NCBI GenBank assembly: GCA_913048145.1 | Contig: CAJWVP010000209.1 | Location: forward strand, 1-5,561 | Length of the DNA: 5,561 nt | Reading direction: 5' to 3' | Source of the DNA: an uncultured Rhodospirillaceae bacterium | GTDB taxonomy: Bacteria > Pseudomonadota > Alphaproteobacteria > Rhodospirillales > Casp-alpha2 | Shown here: positions 1 through 5,483 of the stretch, piece by piece | Layout: each line of letters opens with the position of its first letter | Position numbering within the stretch: position 1 is the stretch's first letter | Notes under the pieces: model-generated | What the model was told of the DNA's origin: nothing | Seen by the model: only the letters and a program-made list of their open reading frames with translations | Databases searched by the model: none | Position numbers and translations under genes: made by a program

Positions 1-462
1 GTCGAAGTGCGTCGCCAGTTCAAGGAAATCCCGGGCATCATGGAAGGGACAGCGAAGCCAGAATACGGCAAATGCGTCGACCTACTGACCAAGGCGGCGA
101 TCAAGGAAATGATCTTGCCGTCGCTGCTGCCTTTGCTGGCCCCGGTGGTGATCTACTTCGTGGTCAACGCCATCGGCGGTCAATCCGCGGCCTTCGCCGC
201 GGTTGGCGCCAGCCTCCTGGGCACCATCGTTACGGGCCTCTTCGTGGCGCTTTCTATGACCGCCGGCGGCGGCGCGTGGGATAACGCCAAGAAGTACATC
301 GAAGACGGCAATCACGGCGGTAAGGGCTCCAACGCCCACCATGCGGCAGTGACTGGCGACACCGTCGGTGACCCCTACAAGGATACGGCTGGTCCAGCGG
401 TAAACCCGATGATTAAAATCACGAATATCGTGGCAATCCTAATGCTGGCCATCCTCGCCTAG
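1..462 (+). CDS. hppA: Membrane-bound proton-translocating pyrophosphatase, C-terminal part (5' end outside window)
   Basis: This integral membrane enzyme hydrolyses pyrophosphate and couples it to ion (usually H+) export across the inner membrane. Only the last 153 residues of a protein that is usually about 650-750 long are visible; the frame is open from base 1 and ends in TAG at 460-462. Family hallmarks are the opening VRRQF segment, GGAWDNAKK at about visible residues 90-98, and the acidic GDTVGDPYKDT motif at about 119-129 followed by GPAVNPMIKI. The conserved Asp and Lys residues there belong to the pyrophosphate/Mg2+ site in known structures. Hydrophobic helices are seen at about 38-57, 64-88 and 140-153, the last forming the C-terminus. 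The residue that separates K+-dependent from K+-independent enzymes lies upstream of the window, so the subtype and the pumped ion cannot be read here. An intrinsic terminator follows 21 bases after the stop. Confidence 0.96.
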   Translation, partial: VEVRRQFKEIPGIMEGTAKPEYGKCVDLLTKAAIKEMILPSLLPLLAPVVIYFVVNAIGGQSAAFAAVGASLLGTIVTGLFVALSMTAGGGAWDNAKKYIEDGNHGGKGSNAHHAAVTGDTVGDPYKDTAGPAVNPMIKITNIVAILMLAILA

Positions 463-483
463 AGGATTACCCGCCTTAACAAC

Positions 484-518
484 AAAACCCCGGAGGATCC
501 GATCCTTCGGGGTTTTTT
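484..518 (+). terminator. Intrinsic terminator between convergent hppA and bamE, probably bidirectional
   Basis: The arms 484-498 and 502-516 form a 15-bp stem with one G-T wobble and a 3-base loop (CCG). The right arm ends in a run of six T (513-518). The left arm begins with four A (484-487), so the minus-strand transcript would end in four U plus GUU, a weaker U tract. It lies 21 bases after the hppA stop and 26 bases beyond the bamE stop, and could terminate both. Confidence 0.9.
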
Positions 519-544
519 GTAGGCTGGACAGCCACCAATGAGTT

Positions 545-988
545 CTACTTATTCTTTTTGAATCTCTGAAAGTTTCCAAGGATCTGACCAATGACTGTCA
601 GTTCCTGCCCGAATGTCGGTGTATGCCGCTCGACATGCGCCAGCTGCCGACCGTCAGTTAGGTCCTTGTGCTCTAGAGACTGCATGGCTCCTTTTTCGTC
701 GAACTTGATGATCAAGACCTGGCGTTCCTTAACCTTTGGCGCAAAAAACGCGAGGGTTTCGGTGCGTTCACCGATGTAATACCAAGTGTCTTGTCCGAAC
801 GAGTTAACGCTCGAGGGCGAACCCAGGATTTCCAACATTTCTTGTTTGGAGATGCCGCCATCGGTGATGTCGGCAACCAATTCGGGGTCTAGAAGGTTTC
901 CGTGGCTTTCCACGCGCGTCCCGCAGGCGCCCAACGTCGCAAGGAGCACCCCTAGCAGCAGCGCAGCCGTCAATCTGGTTATCCGCAT
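545..988 (-). CDS. bamE: Outer membrane protein assembly factor BamE (SmpA/OmlA-family lipoprotein)
   Basis: BamE is a periplasmic lipoprotein subunit of the BAM complex, which inserts beta-barrel proteins into the outer membrane. From the ATG at 988 the product is 147 residues. It begins MRITR, has a hydrophobic stretch at about 6-20 and a lipobox LGAC with the lipidated Cys at 22. The SmpA/OmlA domain follows: a helical segment, then LGSP, WYYIGER, the RQVLIIKFDEKG strand, and a C-terminal TPTFGQEL...GNFQRF segment typical of alphaproteobacterial members, which are longer than the roughly 113-residue E. coli protein. The frame is open to 1090 and would allow a 34-residue N-terminal extension. 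I rejected that because it would bury the signal peptide, run into the neighbouring divergent gene and remove the promoter region. No strong ribosome binding site precedes the chosen ATG. It converges on hppA and diverges from the cytochrome chaperone gene. Confidence 0.93.
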   Translation of the reverse strand: MRITRLTAALLLGVLLATLGACGTRVESHGNLLDPELVADITDGGISKQEMLEILGSPSSVNSFGQDTWYYIGERTETLAFFAPKVKERQVLIIKFDEKGAMQSLEHKDLTDGRQLAHVERHTPTFGQELTVIGQILGNFQRFKKNK

Positions 989-1007
989 TCTACCGTCAAC
1001 ACTCCGA

Positions 1008-1036
1008 TTCAGACTTTGATCAAACCGCTGTATTAT
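1008..1036 (+). promoter_or_regulatory. Candidate sigma70-type promoter for the chaperone-yceD-rpmF-plsX-fabH cluster
   Basis: TTCAGA (1008-1013; 4 of 6) and TATTAT (1031-1036; 5 of 6) are separated by 17 bases. Transcription would start near 1043, just ahead of the possible TTG (1060) or ATG (1075) start of the chaperone gene. The assignment rests on motif match and position between divergent genes. Confidence 0.4.
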
Positions 1037-1059
1037 GCCATCAAGCGCGGAAAGGTAAA
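1032..1059 (-). promoter_or_regulatory. Candidate sigma70-type promoter for bamE
   Basis: Reading the minus strand, TTTACC (1059-1054; 4 of 6 matches to TTGACA) is followed after 16 bases by CATAAT (1037-1032; 5 of 6 matches to TATAAT). Transcription would start near 1025, leaving a leader of about 36 bases before the bamE ATG at 988. This is a motif match only. Its -10 box overlaps that of the opposing candidate promoter. Confidence 0.45.
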
Positions 1060-1074
1060 TTGCTTCGCCCACGA

Positions 1075-1623
1075 ATGGAGCGCAATTCATTGTTTGGACT
1101 CTTTAAAGCAAACGCATCACAAAACGCCGTCGCGATGAAACTCTATTCAAGTGTGGTCGCGCAGGCTCGCCAACCTTATTTCTACACGGATTTGGCCGTA
1201 CCTGACACACCAGACGGGCGCTACGACATGATCATGATCCATGCGTTTCTGCTTCTCCATCGGCTAAAGCGGGATTTGCCGAATACGAAGGAAATCAGCC
1301 AAGCCTTATTTGACATCATGTTCGAAGACATGGACAAGAGCTTACGCGAAATGGGTGCTGGCGATGTTGGCATCGGCCGTCGCATAAAGGAAATGGCCAA
1401 GGCGTTTTATGGCCGAATCGCGGCCTATGACGAAGGCTTGAACCGCGATGACGATAGTCTGGACATCGCGCTTCAGCGCAATGTATATCGGCAATCCAGC
1501 GTGAAAAATGAACAGGTTTCGGCCCTCGGTTCGTACATACGCCGCGAGGCCGTTAACCTCTCTGACCAGCCAACAGAAGCGATTTTAGGTGGCAGATTAT
1601 CCTTTGTTGACCCATCTCAATAA
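1075..1623 (+). CDS. Ubiquinol-cytochrome c chaperone family protein (CBP3-like)
   Basis: Members of this family are related to mitochondrial Cbp3/UQCC1, which helps cytochrome b mature and assemble into the bc1 complex (respiratory complex III); the bacterial proteins are much less studied. The 182-residue product has no signal peptide or clear membrane helix and should be cytoplasmic or membrane-peripheral. Family features are the LYSSVVAQARQPYFY segment (about 23-37), GRYDMIMIHAFLLLHRL (about 48-64), and FEDMDKSLREMGAGDVGIGRRIKEMAKAFYGR (about 83-114; conserved DMD, LREMG, GD and YGR). Start choice is uncertain. The ATG at 1075 has no Shine-Dalgarno sequence, while an in-frame TTG at 1060 sits 4 bases after AAAGG and would add five residues. 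I prefer ATG on codon usage. It is divergent from bamE and 35 bases upstream of yceD, and is probably the first gene of the operon. Confidence 0.9.
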   Translation: MERNSLFGLFKANASQNAVAMKLYSSVVAQARQPYFYTDLAVPDTPDGRYDMIMIHAFLLLHRLKRDLPNTKEISQALFDIMFEDMDKSLREMGAGDVGIGRRIKEMAKAFYGRIAAYDEGLNRDDDSLDIALQRNVYRQSSVKNEQVSALGSYIRREAVNLSDQPTEAILGGRLSFVDPSQ

Positions 1624-1658
1624 TAGCCCAAACTTCGATCCGAATAGGCAAGTTTTCC

Positions 1659-2213
1659 ATGAACCCGGAATTCACGATCCCCATTAACATCGCCAAAGTG
1701 CCACCCTCAGGACTGGATATCCGATGGATTTTGGATGAGCCCCCGCGACAACATCTAGCGAACCGTTTAGCTGTCAAGTCGTTGGAGGAGTTCGCTATCG
1801 ATATCAGCATTCGGATGGAGAAAAGCAGCACCCCGCGCGTTGCCGTCGATGGCAGCCTCGAAGCGACCGTGTTGCAAAGCTGCTCCGTGACCTTGGAATT
1901 GATCGTATCCAAGTTCTCCATCCCGGTTTCGCTAATCTTTGAAGAAAAAGCCGCGGAACCCGCCCACCTCCTAGAGGAGACCGATGCCGAGGGAGATGAT
2001 CCGCCGGAACCAATGATTGACGGCCAATTTGACGTTGGCGATACGCTCGTCCAGCTTTTGGCCGTTGAGATCAATCCCTTCCCCCGCAAACCTGGTGTTT
2101 CCCTGGACAGTATGCCCGAGGCGAAGGCGCGGCTTGGCTCGGTGAAAGACAGTGAAACAGACAATCCATTTGCGGCGTTGGCCGCGCTAAAAGACAAGCT
2201 CGAAGATCGTTGA
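1659..2213 (+). CDS. yceD: YceD family protein (DUF177), ribosome-biogenesis-associated
   Basis: This is a 184-residue member of the DUF177/YceD family, whose genes commonly sit directly before rpmF. Plant relatives are needed for 23S rRNA accumulation; the bacterial molecular role is not settled. Recognisable parts are an N-terminal beta-rich half with the central segment ending QSCSVTLEL (Cys at 75, in the place of the family's TC..C-type motif and with one Cys, as in many alphaproteobacteria), a very acidic middle (about 94-122), GDTLVQLLAVEINPFPRKPG (about 132-151), and the C-terminal signature NPFAALAALK (about 169-178). The protein is acidic overall and looks soluble. The ATG is the natural start, although the upstream purine tract (ATAGGCAAG) is a poor ribosome binding site. 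The frame is intact and the gap to rpmF is 79 bases. Confidence 0.88.
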   Translation: MNPEFTIPINIAKVPPSGLDIRWILDEPPRQHLANRLAVKSLEEFAIDISIRMEKSSTPRVAVDGSLEATVLQSCSVTLELIVSKFSIPVSLIFEEKAAEPAHLLEETDAEGDDPPEPMIDGQFDVGDTLVQLLAVEINPFPRKPGVSLDSMPEAKARLGSVKDSETDNPFAALAALKDKLEDR

Positions 2214-2292
2214 TATCCACTTGCTCCTTCCGACCGAATTGTTTATGAAAACGGGCCCAGAGCAGGGGTTACAATGAATCGAGGATACGGAC

Positions 2293-2478
2293 ATGGCTGT
2301 TCCGAAGAAGAAAATTTCCAAGTCGAAGCGGAATTCGCGCCGCGCCCATGATGCTTTGGTGGGGTCTGCCTACGAAGAATGTGCCAATTGCGGCGAACTG
2401 AAGCGACCGCATCATGTCTGTGGGGCTTGCGGGTATTATAACGACCGCGAAGTGACCGTTGGGGAAGAGGCGGCGTAA
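2293..2478 (+). CDS. rpmF: 50S ribosomal protein L32 (bL32), zinc-ribbon form
   Basis: L32 is a small protein of the large ribosomal subunit. The 61-residue product begins MAVPKKKISKSKRNSRR, the basic rRNA-binding tail typical of bL32. It then has a zinc ribbon with cysteines at 30, 33, 43 and 46 (C-X2-C-X9-C-X2-C) around the conserved GELKRPHHVC core, so this is the zinc-binding (C+) type rather than the cysteine-free paralogue. A good Shine-Dalgarno sequence, GAGGA at 2281-2285, lies 7 bases before the ATG. A TACAAT box at 2270-2275 resembles a -10 element, but I see no matching -35, so an extra promoter before rpmF is only possible. Co-transcription with yceD is the simplest reading, as in the classic yceD-rpmF-plsX order. 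Confidence 0.97.
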   Translation: MAVPKKKISKSKRNSRRAHDALVGSAYEECANCGELKRPHHVCGACGYYNDREVTVGEEAA

Positions 2479-2488
2479 CCACTGGTTA
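2476..2488. repeat. Short palindrome over the rpmF stop codon
   Basis: TAACCA (2476-2481) and TGGTTA (2483-2488) are exact inverted copies around a single C. The TAA stop codon of rpmF forms the first three bases. As RNA it could form a 5-bp stem with an ACT loop. No T run follows, so it is not a terminator by itself. Confidence 0.55.
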
Positions 2489-2500
2489 TTGAGCGGGCCT

Positions 2501-2520
2501 GACCTTATAAAGGTCTTTAT
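2501..2520 (+). promoter_or_regulatory. Short hairpin followed by TTTAT between rpmF and plsX (weak terminator, attenuator or processing site)
   Basis: GACCTT (2501-2506) and AAGGTC (2510-2515) are perfect inverted arms around ATA, followed by TTTAT. The stem is only 6 bp with a modest T run, so it would be at most a leaky terminator or an mRNA processing or stabilising element separating the ribosomal-protein gene from the lipid genes. The same bases contain TATAAA (2506-2511), 5 of 6 to a -10 box, but the -35 position (2483-2488, TGGTTA) is poor. Confidence 0.4.
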
Positions 2521-2543
2521 GAAAATTGATCTTTCTCACACTC

Positions 2544-2551
2544 AGGTGATC
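2544..2551 (+). promoter_or_regulatory. Extended Shine-Dalgarno sequence setting the plsX TTG start
   Basis: AGGTGATC matches the complement of the 16S rRNA 3' end over eight bases and ends 4 bases before a TTG codon at 2556. A TGA in the plsX frame at 2547-2549 lies inside this element, so no start upstream is possible. Confidence 0.75.
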
Positions 2552-2555
2552 AGCC

Positions 2556-3608
2556 TTGGTTGAACACCTGAAACTGTCCGTTGACGCAATGGGCGGCGAC
2601 GACGCGCCCCATATGGTGATCGAAGGCATCGATCTCCTGGCAGCGCGCCTTCCGAATGTAAAATTTTTGCTGTTTGGCGATGAGCCCCAGTTGGGTCCGC
2701 TTCTTGAACGGTTCACCCATGCTAAACGAGCGTGTGAAATCCGGCACGCCCCGCAGATTATCAAAAGCGATGACAAACCGGCAGCAGCGCTGCGCGGCGG
2801 CCGTGAATCGAGCATGCGCCTGGCAATCAACGCCGTCAGTGACGGCGAGGCTGCGGGTGTTGTTTCCGCCGGCAATACGGGCGCGCTTATGGCGATCGCG
2901 AAGTTCGTACTCAAGACTTTGCCGGGCATCGACCGGCCGGCGATCGCCTCCTATCTCCCTACCGAGCACGGTGACAGTATCATGCTCGACCTGGGCGCGA
3001 ACATTGAATGCTCATCCGACAACCTGGTCCAGTTCGCGGTTATGGGCGAAGTTTTCGCCCGAATCGTATTCGGCATTGAGAAGCCGACTGTCGGTCTCTT
3101 GAACGTCGGCGTCGAAGATTTGAAGGGCAACGACGTAGTCAAAGGTGCCGCCGCCATTCTCCAAGCCGAAACCCACCTTCCCATCAAGTTTTATGGCTTT
3201 ATCGAAGGCAACGACATCGCAGCCGGCACGGTCGATGTTGTCGTTACAGACGGATTTACGGGGAACGTCGCCCTGAAAACGGCAGAGGGGACCGCGAAGT
3301 TTATGTCCTACAAGTTACGTGAGGCCCTGACGTCATCGTTTCTGTCGAAGATCGGCGCGCTGCTTGCGAAGCCGGCACTTATGGCCCTTCACCAGAAGTT
3401 GGACCCACGGCGCTACAATGGCGCCATGCTCCTCGGGCTCAATGGTATTTGTATTAAAAGCCACGGCGGCACGGATGCGCTTGGCTTTGCGAATGCACTG
3501 CAGGTCGCCGTTGATCTTGCTGGCAAGGGTATAAACGAAAGTATCAAGACTGATTACGCCCAGCTTTGCGCAGATGCGGAAGGCAATCGGAAGGCGGTTG
3601 GGGGCTGA
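2556..3608 (+). CDS. plsX: Phosphate acyltransferase PlsX (acyl-ACP:phosphate acyltransferase)
   Basis: PlsX converts acyl-ACP and phosphate to acyl-phosphate, the donor that PlsY uses to acylate glycerol-3-phosphate at the start of phospholipid synthesis. It is a soluble, membrane-peripheral enzyme. The 350-residue length is normal. Motifs in order are VDAMGGDDAP (9-18), VSAGNTGALMA (103-113), LDLGAN (144-149) with the downstream NLVQFAVMG, GLLNVGVEDLKGND, and FYGFIEGNDI followed by VVVTDGFTGNVALKTAEG. Translation starts at TTG 2556: an in-frame TGA lies just upstream, a strong Shine-Dalgarno sequence precedes the TTG, and the next ATG (codon 12) would remove the conserved N-terminal VDAMGG strand. 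The TGA stop overlaps the fabH ATG by one base, giving likely translational coupling. The 77-base gap after rpmF carries two palindromes. No frameshift or missing core motif is seen. Confidence 0.97.
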   Translation: MVEHLKLSVDAMGGDDAPHMVIEGIDLLAARLPNVKFLLFGDEPQLGPLLERFTHAKRACEIRHAPQIIKSDDKPAAALRGGRESSMRLAINAVSDGEAAGVVSAGNTGALMAIAKFVLKTLPGIDRPAIASYLPTEHGDSIMLDLGANIECSSDNLVQFAVMGEVFARIVFGIEKPTVGLLNVGVEDLKGNDVVKGAAAILQAETHLPIKFYGFIEGNDIAAGTVDVVVTDGFTGNVALKTAEGTAKFMSYKLREALTSSFLSKIGALLAKPALMALHQKLDPRRYNGAMLLGLNGICIKSHGGTDALGFANALQVAVDLAGKGINESIKTDYAQLCADAEGNRKAVGG

Positions 3609-4606
3609 TGCAGTATCGATCAATTGTCATGGGCTGCGGCTCCTACCTGCCGGAGCGCGTGGTCACAAACGCCGAACTTGCCGAACGCGTAGACACATCT
3701 GACGATTGGATTCAAACACGGACAGGCATCAAACAGCGTCACATCGCTGCTGACGGCGAATTGACCTCAGACTTGGCGCTAACGGCTGCCGAGCGAGCCC
3801 TGGCCCATGCCGAAGTCGACGCCAGCGAGGTCGATCTTGTGGTTTTGGCGACCACCACGCCAGACAGCACGTTTCCGGCCACCGCAACCAAGGTCCAGTA
3901 TAAGTTGGGCATGACGAACGGCGCAGCGTTCGATGTGCAAGCCGTGTGCTCAGGCTTTGTCTTCGGCCTTGCTGTAGCCGACAACTTTATCAAGGCTGGG
4001 CAGGCTAAGACAGTGGTCCTGATCGGCGCCGAGACGTTTTCGCGCATCCTGGATTGGGAGGACCGCGGGACCTGCGTGCTATTCGGCGATGGGGCAGGGG
4101 CCATTGTGATGCGCGCCGCCAACGACGCTGATCAAACCGCCTCCACCGTGGCCGGGCATAACCGTAAGAGGGGCGTATTATCGACCCATCTTCATTCGGA
4201 CGGATCGACCAATGACCTCTTGTATGTAGACGGCGGGCCTTCGAGCACACAAACGGTTGGCCATGTGCGCATGATCGGTCGTGAAGTCTTTCGCAATGCG
4301 GTCACAAATCTTACGGATATCGTCGGCGAAACCTTGGATGCCAATGGCTTGACGATGGACGATGTGGATTGGCTGGTACCACATCAGGCCAACCGGCGGA
4401 TTCTCGACAGCACGGCTAAGAAACTCGGCATGCCACAGGAGAAGATCGTAGTCACCGTGGAGCGGCACGCCAACACATCAGCGGCCTCCATTCCGTTGGC
4501 TTTAGATCAGGCCGTACGTGACGGCCGCATTCAAAAGGGTGATCTCGTTCTGATGGAAGCCATGGGCGGGGGATTGACCTGGGGTTCAGGCCTCGTCCGT
4601 TGGTGA
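3608..4606 (+). CDS. fabH: Beta-ketoacyl-ACP synthase III (KAS III)
   Basis: FabH condenses acetyl-CoA with malonyl-ACP to make acetoacetyl-ACP, the first committed chain-building step of type II fatty-acid synthesis in the cytoplasm. The 332-residue protein has the thiolase fold. The catalytic triad is visible as Cys114 (AVCSGF), His259 (VPHQANRRI) and Asn289 (HANTSAAS). Also present are the DDWIQTRTGI segment (32-41), used in CoA binding in known enzymes, the LFGDGAGA loop (158-165), and a C-terminal MGGGLTWGSGLVRW. The start is the ATG in the TGATG junction with plsX. The longer open frame from 3566 would read into plsX coding sequence and adds residues foreign to the family. A G-rich stretch (3600-3604) and GGAAGG (3589-3594) may assist initiation, but coupling to plsX is the likelier mechanism. 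Motifs favour FabH over other KAS III-like enzymes. Confidence 0.97.
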   Translation: MQYRSIVMGCGSYLPERVVTNAELAERVDTSDDWIQTRTGIKQRHIAADGELTSDLALTAAERALAHAEVDASEVDLVVLATTTPDSTFPATATKVQYKLGMTNGAAFDVQAVCSGFVFGLAVADNFIKAGQAKTVVLIGAETFSRILDWEDRGTCVLFGDGAGAIVMRAANDADQTASTVAGHNRKRGVLSTHLHSDGSTNDLLYVDGGPSSTQTVGHVRMIGREVFRNAVTNLTDIVGETLDANGLTMDDVDWLVPHQANRRILDSTAKKLGMPQEKIVVTVERHANTSAASIPLALDQAVRDGRIQKGDLVLMEAMGGGLTWGSGLVRW

Positions 4607-4628
4607 TATTCAGCGCATCCCTCTGATA

Positions 4629-4676
4629 TTGACCTAATTATCCCGGTTCGATAGGCTTTGACACAATTCATAATTG
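4629..4676 (+). promoter_or_regulatory. Candidate regulatory region upstream of ihfA (TTGAC repeats and a small palindrome)
   Basis: The 80-base fabH-ihfA gap is AT-richer than its surroundings. TTGACCTAATT (4629-4639) and TTGACACAATT (4658-4668) are related direct repeats, 9 of 11 identical and 29 bases apart. CAATT (4664-4668) and AATTG (4672-4676) are exact inverted arms around CAT. TTGACC could act as a -35 with TAGGCT (4652-4657; only 3 of 6) 17 bases on. CATAAT (4669-4674) resembles a -10, but no good -35 lies at the right distance. The consensus TTGACA at 4658 has no -10 at normal spacing. A promoter for ihfA is likely, but its exact position is not clear. Confidence 0.35.
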
Positions 4677-4686
4677 GGGAATCGCT

Positions 4687-4992
4687 ATGGCAGTTGAAAC
4701 GGTCACACGCGCCCACTTGGGTGAAGCGGTCTATCAAGAAGTCGGGTTGTCGAGGAACGAATCGGTAGATCTCCTTGAGACGGTTTTAAACTTGATGACC
4801 GCATCTCTCGTCGAGGGTGAAACGGTCAAGATATCCTCTTTTGGTAGCTTTTCCGTCCGCCAGAAAGGGCAACGTATCGGCCGCAACCCAAAGACCGGTG
4901 AGGAAGTACCAATTTTGCCCCGCAAAGTTCTTGTCTTTCGCCCGTCGCAGGTTCTGAAATCCCAAATTAATCGCCGCTCGCCTTCTGAGTAG
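4687..4992 (+). CDS. ihfA: Integration host factor subunit alpha
   Basis: IhfA pairs with IhfB to form IHF, a nucleoid protein that binds specific sites and bends DNA sharply, affecting transcription, recombination and replication. The 101-residue product fits the DNABII family: an N-terminal helical dimerisation half (about 6-44), the KISSFGSF strand (48-55), and the DNA-binding arm with the signature GRNPKTGEEVPI (65-76), whose Pro68 corresponds to the intercalating proline. The ending VLVFRPSQVLKSQIN matches the alpha subunit rather than beta or HU. GGGGA at 4676-4680, 6 bases before the ATG, is the ribosome binding site. It is followed after 14 bases by the merR-type gene, as in many alphaproteobacteria. 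No ihfB is present in the window. Confidence 0.95.
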   Translation: MAVETVTRAHLGEAVYQEVGLSRNESVDLLETVLNLMTASLVEGETVKISSFGSFSVRQKGQRIGRNPKTGEEVPILPRKVLVFRPSQVLKSQINRRSPSE

Positions 4993-5006
4993 ACCTGCGC
5001 GTTAGC

Positions 5007-5393
5007 ATGCCCAACGTCAAACCCAAGAAATCACCCGGCGCTTTTCGCACGATTAGCGAAGTCGCTGAGGATTTGGATTTGCCCGCTCACGTTCTTAGAT
5101 TTTGGGAAACCAAGTTTTCGCAAGTCCACCCCCTCAAACGCGGCGGCGGCCGGCGCTACTATCGGCCAGAAGACGTTCAACTTCTCAGCCATATACGCAG
5201 CCTTCTTTACGACGAAGGCTATACGATCAAAGGCGTCCAGAAGTTGATGCGCGAGGGCAACCTCAAGAAATCAGATTTAGCACCATCACCCTCCGACAAG
5301 GCTTCTTTCAAGTCGAACAGCTTAAAATCCAAGATCCAAGATGCGATCGATGAATTGGAAGCGTTGAGGGCGGAAGTCAATACCCATCGATAA
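5007..5393 (+). CDS. Small MerR family transcriptional regulator, ligand unknown
   Basis: This 128-residue protein carries a MerR-type winged helix-turn-helix at the N-terminus: FRTISEVAEDLDLPAHVLRFWE (13-34), the wing with PLKRGGGRRYYRPEDV (42-57), and helices LLSHIRSLLYDEGYTIKGVQKLM (59-81). The DNA-binding half resembles that of MlrA/CarA-like regulators (LRFWE, GGRRYYRPEDV). A basic, Ser/Lys-rich linker follows, then a likely coiled-coil dimerisation helix at about 108-124 (IQDAIDELEALRAEV). There is no metal-binding cysteine (no Cys at all) and no room for a cobalamin or drug-binding domain, so any signal is unknown. The ATG is 14 bases after the ihfA stop and has no clear Shine-Dalgarno sequence, which suggests translation coupled to ihfA. 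The function of this ihfA-linked regulator is not established to my knowledge, and its target cannot be read from the sequence. Confidence 0.9.
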   Translation: MPNVKPKKSPGAFRTISEVAEDLDLPAHVLRFWETKFSQVHPLKRGGGRRYYRPEDVQLLSHIRSLLYDEGYTIKGVQKLMREGNLKKSDLAPSPSDKASFKSNSLKSKIQDAIDELEALRAEVNTHR

Positions 5394-5416
5394 CGGCAAA
5401 TTGTCGTATTGCTTGA

Positions 5417-5445
5417 TTGATACGCCCCAGGAGGACGCGTATAGT
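5417..5445 (+). promoter_or_regulatory. Promoter of tRNA-Pro with GC-rich discriminator
   Basis: TTGATA (5417-5422; 5 of 6) and TATAGT (5440-5445; 5 of 6) are separated by the optimal 17 bases. The bases after the -10 are GCCGCCGCG, a GC-rich discriminator of the kind found at stringently controlled stable-RNA promoters. A start near 5452 leaves a leader of about 32 bases before the tRNA, in which GTGCC (5454-5458) and GGCAC (5468-5472) can pair. Confidence 0.7.
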
Positions 5446-5483
5446 GCCGCCGCGTGCCGGTTCGCAAGGCACCCAAGCACGGT

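Noticed and set aside
989..1090. 34-residue N-terminal extension of bamE from the upstream ATG at 1090
   Set aside because: It would place the lipoprotein signal peptide internally and overlap the divergent chaperone gene and both candidate promoters.
1553..2197. Long minus-strand open frame (214 codons) opposite yceD
   Set aside because: Its translation is low-complexity and Ser-rich with no family features, and it is antisense to a recognisable conserved gene.
2221..2249. Promoter before rpmF (TTGCTC with TATGAA, 17-base spacer)
   Set aside because: Only 3 of 6 and 4 of 6 matches; too weak to annotate, although an rpmF promoter is biologically plausible.
2486..2969. Minus-strand open frames opposite plsX
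   Set aside because: They are shadows of the plsX coding sequence with no recognisable domains.
3566..3607. Upstream start for fabH inside plsX
   Set aside because: The extra residues (MRRCGRQSEGG...) do not resemble FabH; the ATG at 3608 gives the normal N-terminus.
4658..4686. Consensus TTGACA as a -35 box for ihfA
   Set aside because: The position 17 bases downstream (4681-4686, ATCGCT) is not -10-like and abuts the start codon; the CATAAT at 4669 is only 5 bases away.
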